Assembly: GCA_025506515.1 (NCBI GenBank) | Contig: JACCIX010001058.1 | Coordinates: forward strand, 62,001-126,000 | Source of the DNA: Flaveria trinervia | Taxonomy: Eukaryota; Streptophyta; Magnoliopsida; Asterales; Asteraceae | DNA: 64,000 nt | Reading direction: 5' to 3' | In this document: positions 56,078 through 64,000 of the stretch, in pieces | Position numbering within the stretch: position 1 is the stretch's first letter | How the letters are laid out: the number at the start of each line of letters is the position of its first letter | Translations under genes and position numbers: made by a program | The notes under the pieces: model-generated | What the model was told of the DNA's origin: nothing | The model's input: only the letters and a program-made list of their open reading frames with translations | Database searches by the model: none

Positions 56078-56511
56078 CTGATCTCGATATCGTGTCAGGT
56101 ATGTTTCTAGTAAACCAAACTTGTGCCTCTGTATTGTTTGATTCCAGTGCTAGTATGAGTTTTATTTCCACTACTTTCTGTGCTAAGTTGCCTATTAGTA
56201 GTAGAAATGTCAGTGAACCATTCGATGTAGAAACCGTTATTGGCATGTCCACTAGAATTACTGATGTGATAGAGGACTGTGCGATAGAACTAGAAGGTCA
56301 TAGGTTTGCTGCTAGGTTACGCGTGATGCCCCTAGGTGGATTTGATGTAGTACAAGGGGTGGACTGGTTAGTAACCTATGAAGCAAACATCGTATGTCGC
56401 AAGAAGATGATTCGATTAGTTGCACCCGATGGGAGTTTGGTTACGATTTATGGAGATCGCGTTACTACGATCCCGAAGGTGATTTCGATGCCGTGGCGGG
56501 GAAGTGCATGA
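56056..56511 (+). pseudogene. Ty3/gypsy aspartic protease (Tekay-like)
   Basis: The active-site loop reads LFDSSASMSFIS. The Gly of the usual DSGAS is Ser, which should harm activity. DVVQGVDWL is the conserved second half. The frame differs from gag. Confidence 0.8.
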
Positions 56512-57782
56512 AACGTAGATGTAGTGCCTACTTGGCATACGTAAAAGATGTGGATGCGTCGGTACCGCAATTATATAAGGTACCAGTGGTGTGCGACTTT
56601 CCGGACGTATTCCCGGAAGACTTACCCGGTGTGCCACCAGATCGCGAGATTGAGTTCCAAATGATTTGATACCCGGTGCTCAACCCGTTGCCAAAGCACC
56701 ATATCGATTAGCTCCGACTGAGATGAAGGAACTCATGAGCCAATTGCAGGAGTTAATGGATAAGGGATTCATTCGACTGAGTATCTCTCCGTGGGGTGCT
56801 CCGGTATTGTTTGTAAAGAAAAAGGACGGTAGTATGCGAATGTGCATTGACTATCGAGAGTTGAACAAGTTGACGGTGAAGAATCGGTACCCGTTATCGA
56901 GGATTGATGACTTGTTCGACCAGCTCCAAGGTGCTAGTTGGTTCTCGAGAATAGATCTACGATCTGGGTACCATCAATTGAAGGTGAAGGAACAAGACAT
57001 TTGTAAGATAGCTTTCCGTACGCGTTATGGACACTACGAGTTCCTCGTTATGTCTTTTGGTCTAACTAACGCGCCGGCTGCCTTTATGGATTTGATGAAT
57101 CGAGTGTGCCGGCCGATGTTGGATAGATCAGTGATTGTGTTCCTTGATGATATCCTGATCTACTCGAAGAGCGAAGAAGAGCATGCCGGTCACATTCGGG
57201 AGGTGTTGGAGACATTAAGAAGGGAGAAGTTGTATGCCAAATTCTCCAAGTGCGCATTCTGGTTGCGCGAAGTTCAGTTCTTAGGTCATGTGGTGAATCC
57301 TGACGGAATCATGGTGGACCCGGCAAAGGTGGAGGCGGTTATGCAATGGAAGTCATCGAAGACGCCATCCGAGATTCGTAGTTTCTTGGGTTTGGCGGGC
57401 TACTATAGAAGATTCATCCAAGACTTTTCCAAGATCGCTTCTCCACTAACCAAGTTGACACGAGAGGATGTAAAGTTTATATGGGGTCAAGCTCAAGAGA
57501 AAGAATTTGAGGAGTTAAAGGCAAGGTTGACTCAAGCTCCTATTTTGTCATTACTTGAAGGAAGCAAGGATTTGGTGGTCTATTCAGATGCTTCCTACTC
57601 AGGATTAGGGTGTGTGTTAATGCAGAGAGGGAATGTTATAGCCTATGCATCCCGGTAGTTGAAAGTTCATGAGGTCAATTATCCTACTCATGACTTGGAG
57701 CTAGCAGGCGTGGTCTTTGCACTAACGATTTGGAGGCACTATCTGTACGTGACGAAGTGCACCATTTTCACTGACCACAAAG
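56512..57782 (+). pseudogene. Ty3/gypsy reverse transcriptase and RNase H (Tekay-like)
   Basis: The linker FPDVFPEDLPGVPPDREIEF (frame ends 56669) leads into a 330-codon open piece, 56666-57658. It contains WGAPVLFVKKKDGS, CIDYRELNKLTVKNRYPL, FSRIDLRSGYHQ, VMSFGLTNAPA and VFLDDILIYSKS with the catalytic Asp pair. The thumb (FLGHVVNPDGI) and the start of RNase H (LVVYSDASYSGLGCVL) follow. After a TAG at 57656 RNase H goes on with YPTHDLELAGVVFAL and IFTDHKA. RT itself is intact and is the best preserved part. Confidence 0.9.
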
Positions 57783-57783
57783 C

Positions 57784-58735
57784 TTGAAGTACTTCTTCGA
57801 GCAAAAAGATTTAAACATGAGACAGAGACGATGGTTGGAGCTTATAAAGGACTATGATTGGGAGATCCACTATCATCCGGGCAAAACCAACATGGTGGCT
57901 GATGCCCTTAGCCAAAAGGAGAGGCCTGAGCCAATTCGAGTGAAAGCATATCAACTGATCATGACTTCTGATGTGATGAAGCAAGTCAAGGAGTTTCAAG
58001 ATGAGGCACTAAATGAAAATCATCTTAACTCTAAAAGGATGAGAGGTCAGGTTGGGGAATTGGGTGAAAACACACTTGGTGTTAAAACTCGATTTGGACG
58101 GGTGTGGATTCCTCGTTTTGGGTATCTATGTGCGAAGATTATGGATGAAGCCCACAAGACTCGATACTCCATTCATCCTGGTGCCATGAAAATGTATCAG
58201 ACATGAAGGAGGATTATTGGTGGCCGGTATGAAGCGTGATGTAGTGGAGTTTGTGAGTAAGTGTCTTCTTGCAAGTGAAGGCCGAACATCAGAAGCCGTA
58301 TGAAAAAACCCAACCTTTGGATATACCGGAATGGAAGTGGGAGCACATCACCGTGGATTTCATTAGGAAGCTGTCACGTACTCCGAAAGGGTACGATGCC
58401 ATATGGGTGATTGTCGACCGTCTGACGAAGAGTGCTCACTTCCTACCGATCCGCGAGACATATTCATCTGAGAGGTTGGCGGATCTATTCATCAAGGAAT
58501 TGTAACTCGTCATGGTGTGCCGGTGTCGATTGTGTCTGATCGTGACACCCGGTTTACATCTAAATTTGGAAGAAATCCATAACACTATGGGGACGAGGTT
58601 ACATATTAGCACGACTTATCATCCTCAGACTGATGGTCAGTCAGAAAGGACCATCAAGACACTAGAAGACATGCTTCGGGCATGTGTGATTGATTTTGGG
58701 GGAAGTTGGGATGACCACTTACCGTAACTGAATTC
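57784..58735 (+). pseudogene. Ty3/gypsy integrase (Tekay-like)
   Basis: It begins with the end of RNase H (YHPGKTNMVADALS), then the zinc-binding region (ILDEAH-type text: IMDEAHKTRYSIHPG). The CxxC that should follow KCL is lost by a small deletion at about 58268. Catalytic core: WEHITVDFI with the first Asp, IWVIVDRLTKSAHFLP, then IVTPGLHL where the second Asp motif (SDRDTRFTS) is only readable in another frame, and TYHPQTDGQSERTIKTLEDMLRAC with the Glu. Several frameshifts, so not functional. Confidence 0.85.
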
Positions 58736-59390
58736 TCATACAACAACAGCTATCATGCCAGCATTGGCATGCCACCATATGAGATGCTATATGGTAGAAG
58801 ATGCAGAACACCCGTTTGTTGGGGTGATGTTGGTCTGAAGGAATTAGGGAGCGTCAAGGTAATTGAGGCTACGACTGAGAAGCTTCAGAAGATTAAGCCT
58901 TCATGAAGGCAGCTAAAGATAGACATAAGTCGTATGCCAATAAACGACGCAGACTGATTGAGTTCCAGGTGGGTGACCGGGTTATGCTGAAGGTCTCACC
59001 TTGGAAGGGGATCATCCGATTCAGGAAACTAGGTAGCTAAGCCCAAGATACATAGGACTTTCTGAATCATTGCTCGAGTAGGAGAGGTGGCCTATAGATT
59101 GGAGTTACCAGATGAGTTAAGTGGAATTCACCCGACATTCCATGTATCTCATCTGAGAAGGTGCTTAGCTGATGAAGACATGATTGTCCTACTGGAGGAT
59201 ATCGAGGTAGACGAAAGCTCAATTATATGGAGCAACCAGTGGCAATCATCGATCATAAAGAGAAGAGGTTGAGGAATAAAGTGGTTCCTCTTGTGCATGT
59301 ACAGTGGAAGCACAGGAAGGGATCCAAATCTACATGGGAGACTGTGGAGGAGATGAGGCATCATTACCCTCGTTTGTTTGAGGAATAACA
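58736..59390 (+). pseudogene. Integrase C-terminus with chromodomain-like end
   Basis: Decayed text (NNSYHASIGMPPYEMLYGRR, SYANKRRRLIEFQVGDRVML) is followed by YRLELPDELSGIHPTFHVSHLRRCL. In another frame come QPVAIIDHKEKRLRNKV, PLVHVQWKHRKGSKSTWE and MRHHYPRLFEE, then TAA at about 59388. The last part is the chromodomain-type tail of Tekay chromoviruses, which is thought to guide insertion to marked chromatin. Confidence 0.75.
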
Positions 59391-59410
59391 GGTTTCATGG
59401 ACGAAACCTA

Positions 59411-59421
59411 TTTAAGGGGGG
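59411..59421 (+). other. Polypurine tract of the Tekay-like element
   Basis: TTTAAGGGGGG lies six bases (TGCACT) before the right LTR. Confidence 0.8.
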
Positions 59422-59427
59422 TGCACT

Positions 59428-61398
59428 TGTAACACCCGGTTATTTTTTAAAAGAAGAATACAAAATGAAGAATAAAGAAAGGGAACATCAATAAGCCCAA
59501 GTGGAGGGACTAAAAGTGTCCAAAAGGATAAAATCTTTGAAAGGTTGGTGATAAAGATGGCATGGCCGCCCATCACCTTTTCTTCACCCCAATCTTCGGT
59601 CATTTTAGAGAGAGAAAGGAAGAGAGCAGAAACACTCTCGGTTTTTGAAGAAGAAGAAAAAAAAGGCTGAATTCAAAGTAAGAATTTGAAGTTTTTATGT
59701 ATTTGTGTTGGGTTTTGTCTCGGGTATGTGCTTATGTGTGTTCTGTGTGTGTGTGTTTTGTGGGTTTCTAGGTGTTTGAACTCATTTGCATACGGGTTAG
59801 AAGGAAGATACACCCAAAGTTGCACAGCGGTGAGTTTTTAGACCCCAGTTTTACTTGTTTTAAACTCTTCTTGGGGCTGGAAATGTATTAAAATGATTTT
59901 ACAATGTTTATGTATGTATACCCGTATGTATTATGCATGTTTGATGATGATTCTTAGATGCTTATAGGTTGTTCATATTTAGAATAGCCTTGGTAAGCTT
60001 AGAACGAATAGGCTTGATGTTTGGATTCGAAATTATCCTAGAAACATGTTGAACAGAAGGTTCATGCGCCTAAATAAGGCCCATGCACTGGAAATGCTTT
60101 AGAAATGATTAAGAGTATATCATGTGCCTGAACAGTGCCCTCATGCGCCTAGAAAATTAGTCGGACGACTAACTATAGGGCCATGTGCCCCAATAGTGCC
60201 CATACGTCTGAATAACCCCATGCGCCTAAGTTTCCATACGCTCGAATAGCCCATGCGTCTAAGTGTCCATGCGTCCGAATGGACCATACGCCGAATAGTG
60301 TCCATGCGCTTGAGTGGTTCATGCGCCTAAGTGTTAAAGCATTTAAGTGATGGTTGATGCGCTTGCATAGTGATGAAGCTCCCAAACATGGGTCATACGC
60401 CCAAGTAGTGTCAAAGCGCCTAAACACTTAGAATTTATTACAAAATTTTTGGGAGTCTGTGCTTTTAGGGTTTGATCGAGGTTTGATTAGGTTTTATTAA
60501 TGATGGGTTTCATGCATGATTATGATTACCTTATGATTGTTCCTTATTATTATTTATATTATTACTATTAGTATGTGACTTTAAATGGTGTGCTTATTAT
60601 CGTAACGTAAAGGATTACTAATAATAAAGTGAAAGAGCAATAAAGAAAAGAAGTGGAACTTAACTAAAACATTAACAAGTCTTGCAAGCTTTTAGGAGGT
60701 ACACGACCATGAGGTCGTTAGCTCAACTATGATGCGGGTTAGCTACCTTTAGATGCACACGGGGCCAGTCAATTGAGATTAGCGGACCTTTGCAGCGTAT
60801 CCTAGGTGACTGGGCCACCTTGTATACAGTATTTAGAGCCCCTTGAGAGAACAGAGGGCCCAACACCGTTTCCCCCGTGCACATAATTTAGGGTATTGCT
60901 CATTGGTCCACATAGACAGTGAAAGATAAAGATAAAAGAATACAGAGTAAACAAGGCATACGGTAAGAGAAAAGCATTGTATAGTTAATGCGTGCTTGCA
61001 TATAAAGAATGAAGTTTTCATAAAAAGAGTATTTTCATATGTACACCTTACAGAAAGTATTTTATACTTTTAGAACTAGAACTCACTCAGCAACGCTGAC
61101 TTTTATACATTTTCAGTTGGCAGGTAAATATCGCTGAGGATGGCACGAGGTGAAGCTACTCGACAGGAAAAGACTGATATCCATTCATGCTTATGATTGC
61201 TGTTGCTTTGTAATGCAATTAAACAATTCTTTTGTATTCGATTAAACAATAGTGCATTGCTCAACAACAGTGTTTTAATGAAATGAATGGCTTTTGTTAA
61301 AATAATTCTACTGCTTAAGTTTGTAAATTTATAATGTTTTAATGTATTAAAATGCTGTGAATGACCAACTATGAGGTCTTCGGGAACGGGGCCTTACA
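59428..61398 (+). repeat. Right LTR of the Tekay-like element
   Basis: 1971 bp with the same ends and internal order as the left LTR, including the CATGCGCC array at 60060-60430. It is followed by GTCAT at 61399-61403. Confidence 0.95.
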
Positions 61399-61403
61399 GT
61401 CAT

Positions 61404-63385
61404 ACCTCCACCCAATGATGTGATTGGAAGATGGTGGAGATGACATAGCCCTTGGTTTCCTATCCTCAAACAGGCTTTGTATGAAAGAGTCTGTGTAGTC
61501 CACATCAATGTGGACTTGAGGAGGTTGCTGAGAATGCACAGTTGCAAGTGAGGATGGTGAGTCCTCAGTGTCCATTCTCTCTGAAGAACTCCCAGGTTCT
61601 GTAGTTGTAATGACTTTCTCCCCCTTTTTGGTAGCATCACCAACTTGCATAGGTGAGCTAGGAGTTAGGTCAATCACATCCACAGGTTCTTGTGTTCCTG
61701 GTTGAGCTCTTCTTAAAGGTCTCCCAGCTAGTTTTTCCTAAAGATATGAAATCTGAAGTTGGATCATTGACCCTGTTATGCAAGGTAGTCACTTGAGATT
61801 CAAGGTGACTAACCTTGGAGACTAAATACGTGCATGTTTTGGACAGTTTGTGCACCTTTAGTCTTAAATTCCCCTCATCTTCATCAGAAGAATCATTGGG
61901 GGATGAGATGATTGGACCAAAGTCCTCTTTCTCACCACCAGCTTCAGGTTCTTGGCTGCTGGATTTCCTCTGCTCATTAGCAGTCTTAGTTGAGATGATA
62001 GTGGGCTGAGTTGCCATGGTTGAGGTCTTAATGATGTAATCACTTTCAAAAGTGAGAGCCTCTTCCATATGAACATCCTGAACAGGTTCAGAAGTGTCTA
62101 CCTCAGCAATAGGTGATTGATGGGGGCTAGAAGTAGAAGCCTCAGAAGCACTCATTTCTCTTTGAGTAGGGGAAAATAAGAGAGAATCATGGTACTCACT
62201 AAAACCTAGATCTTCATCAGTGTAGAAATCAAGGTTGGGGATTGGTTGGTTGAGATCTAAAGGTTGGGGATGGTAACTATCCCCTGAAGGTTGATCACTT
62301 GAGTGTTGAGACTCAGAGTGATGGCTTAAGGCAGTTTGGCTTATGAGCTCATCAGGCTGAGCATGAGGAACTTCAGTACTGATCCTTGAAGAGATGGGAG
62401 TGGTCTACTCCACAGGAGAAGTGGAGCTCTAGTTTCCACTCCCTCCTGTATGGTAAGTGTATGGGGGCCTCCACAGACTGAATAGTCTGAGCAGGGGTTC
62501 GTTTGGAATTTCTTTGGTAGGTGATGGTGATTTGTGGCTGTGTAGGTGGTTGGGAAGTAGCAGGTGTGGGTTCAACACTAGCTGGTGCTGCTAGGTTGTC
62601 ACCTTGGCAATGAGCTCTAACATTTTTAGGACCAGGGCTGTTTCTACCCCTGAGAAGCCAACAATGGGCTTTCTCAATATTTTAAAGATGCGGGCTTCAT
62701 CTGTCCCAGTTTAAGAATGTTACATGTTCCCTTTAGCTGTGAGCCCAGTTCACTGTTAAGAATGTATTGAACATATCTAGGAAACATGTAATATTCTAAG
62801 GAATCTAAGTTTGCAAGTAAATTAGTATAAAAAAATTGAGAATACCTGAACTTGATCTCCTGAATCATTCCATGGATAATGAAGGACAGATCCTCATGAA
62901 TCTGGTCCCATCCACCATGCTTGTTTGATAAGCTGTGGATGACCACATGGAGCAAGAATCTCCACTGGGATGAGACCTCCCTTTTCTAAAGTTCTTTACA
63001 GAGAAATCTACCTCATACCCCATCTGCTCAAAAAAATGATTGACAGCTTCTTTGGGAAAGAACACCTCACCTTCTTCGTCATCCAGCTGAAGATGCATGT
63101 TGATGATGGCCGAGTGATGAAGACTGTTCTCCCCTGCACTGTGGCAGATAATGCCTTCTCCCCATCCATTATGACCTCTTGGCAGGTCTTCCAAAATTCA
63201 AGCAGATGATCCTCAAAAAGTGGAGGACCAATGGTTAGGGAGGTGAAATAGTTGGATAAAGCTAGGAAACGACAAACCTCTGAGAAATGAGGATCTTTCT
63301 CAGAGCTTAACAGAGCAACCTGGTTGTGTTGCCTGTGGAGCTGCATGGTAAAGTTCGGGTCATTTCTGTGAGTGGGGTTGGCCAT
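61404..63385 (-). pseudogene. ORF3 N-terminal half of SIRE-2
   Basis: Pieces in changing frames: 63385-63008 (MANPTHRNDPNF, HFSEVCRFLALSNYFTSLTI, LEFWKTCQEVI), 63194-62865, 62955-62674 (LHVVIHSLSNKHGGWDQIH, MFPRYVQYILNSEL), then Pro/Thr/Ser-rich text, 62155-61670 and 61683-61404. The pattern short hydrophobic domain - FW - ATVQGRTVFIT - HSLSNKHGGWDQ - PRYVQYIL is the extra ORF of Asteraceae copia elements as I remember it. The last codons before the insertion read GWRYD. They continue in frame after the insertion at 52437, because the inserted length plus duplication (8961) is a multiple of three. Function unknown. Confidence 0.65.
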
Positions 63386-63589
63386 TGTGAGGTAGCTTAA
63401 GGATGAAGAAGAAAGAAGAAAGAAAGAAGAAAGAAATTTTAGAGAGAAATTGGGGGTTCTAGGTTTGGAGGAAGAAGCAGATGATGAGGGGGAAACCGTT
63501 CGGTTTATATGTGAAAAGGATTTCAGATAAATTTAATAAAAGAGGATAAACTTTGAAATCCAGATGTCGGTCCCACCTTTGAAAAAGCA
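63386..63589 (-). other. Leader of SIRE-2 ORF3
   Basis: Non-coding, with a GA/CT-rich tract (GAAGAAAGAAGAAAG at about 63404) just before the ATG at 63385. Nothing else recognised. Confidence 0.5.
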
Positions 63590-63970
63590 GTTTACTTTTG
63601 CTCAAAAGTAGTTTTCTTGGAAGTCAAAAAGATCCGAAGGTAATTATATTCGGAAGTTTTAATGAAAAAGCTTCCGAAGTAAAACGACTTCGGAAGAATC
63701 CTGAGAGTTTTGAAAATTTTGCTTCGGAAGAGAAATTAAGACTTGAAAGCTTTGTGCAAAAAAGAACAAAGCTTCAAGAGTAATTTTGCTTCGGAAGAAG
63801 AAATTCGTTGAAAAACATATAAGTGTCTTAGATAGATTTAAGCTTTGTAAGATGCATTAGAAATCTCTCCGAAGGTAAAATTCTAAGACAGTTATTTGTT
63901 TTGAAGGCATAGTTTTCTTCTGAAGTTAAAAACAGAACTTCCGAAGGATCAAAATTTTCATAAATCTAAG
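63590..63970. repeat. CTTC(S)GAAG motif cluster, spacer of SIRE-2
   Basis: The nine-base palindrome CTTCGGAAG/CTTCCGAAG and close variants recur at irregular spacing upstream of ORF3. They recur again inside the 3' LTR at 50360-50450. Confidence 0.75.
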
Positions 63971-64000
63971 GAAAGTCTTCAAAAAGATTTTTATCCAAAG

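Larger units (their letters stand above)
52443..61398 (+). mobile_element. Tekay-like Ty3/gypsy retrotransposon, full length, coding region decayed
   Basis: 8956 bp with two LTRs (1992 and 1971 bp, TGTAACACCC...GGGGCCTTACA), a 5-bp duplication GTCAT, primer binding site 54438-54450 and polypurine tract 59411-59421. The order gag, protease, RT, RNase H, integrase is that of Ty3/gypsy. The C-terminus resembles the chromodomain region of Tekay/Del chromoviruses. Over the first 190 bp the LTRs differ at about eight positions by hand, roughly 4 percent, so it is not a very recent insertion. Frameshifts and stops are spread over all domains. Confidence 0.92.
49813..64000 (-). mobile_element. SIRE-type Ty1/copia element (SIRE-2), 3' part
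   Basis: From right to left on the minus strand: untranslated DNA with CTTCSGAAG motifs (64000-63390), ORF3 (63385-50604, interrupted), polypurine tract 50566-50574, and 3' LTR from 50565. Gag-pol and the 5' LTR would lie beyond the window. The Ty3/gypsy element 52443-61398 is inserted in ORF3. The assignment to SIRE rests on the ORF3 text and its position next to the polypurine tract. Confidence 0.7.

Overview
The window looks like a repeat-rich stretch of a flowering-plant nuclear genome. It has spliced genes with GT-AG introns, AT-rich intergenic DNA and nested retrotransposons. The third ORF carried by the Ty1/copia elements and the style of the LTRs make me think of Asteraceae, but that is recognition from memory, not a database result. 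Only one gene looks intact and cellular: a five-finger CCCH zinc-finger gene (35327-39433, + strand, seven exons, 410 residues). Nearly everything else I can recognise is transposable-element DNA, and every element coding region I read is broken by stops or frameshifts.

Layout. 1-2151: AT-rich DNA with a tRNA-like SINE. 2152-16020: a degenerate minus-strand SIRE-type Ty1/copia element (ORF3 remains, spacer, pol, gag, primer binding site, 5' LTR). Its LTR is split by a 1.9-kb solo LTR of a Tekay-like Ty3/gypsy family (13688-15592, TSD CAATC/TAATC). 16605-20933: an older, truncated Mutator-like (MULE) copy carrying an Athila-ORF1-like gene. That gene is split by a 2.55-kb solo LTR (16738-19292, TSD ATCCT). 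20934-35000: AT-rich intergenic DNA with small elements. These are a 258-bp hAT-type MITE (26064-26321), a long-TIR element (27092-29024) that holds a piece of plastid trnK-UUU and a nested Harbinger-type element with a G-rich minisatellite, and a 1.05-kb inverted-repeat element (31232-32281). 35327-39433: the CCCH gene. 40211-41371: a MITE and a hAT transposase relic.

41827-48297 is the most unusual part of the window. It is a 6.47-kb MULE-type element with about 80-bp terminal inverted repeats and a 9-bp duplication. It carries a FAR1/MULE transposase pseudogene, an OTU-type cysteine protease domain, an Athila-ORF1-like gene, and four clusters of the palindromic word ATACGC(S)GCGTAT. One cluster is folded into an inverted repeat with arms of about 180 bp. 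The copy at 16605-20933 shares its cargo gene, right terminal repeat and palindrome vocabulary.

49813-64000 is a second minus-strand SIRE-type element (3' LTR, polypurine tract, ORF3). Its ORF3 is split by a full-length Tekay-like Ty3/gypsy element on the plus strand (52443-61398) with LTRs of 1992 and 1971 bp, TSD GTCAT, an iMet-type primer binding site and a polypurine tract. Removing the insertion and one TSD leaves the ORF3 frame unchanged.

A theme across the window is that four different element families each carry dense clusters of their own short CpG-containing palindrome in non-coding parts. The families are SIRE-1, the Tekay-like LTRs, the MULE pair and SIRE-2.
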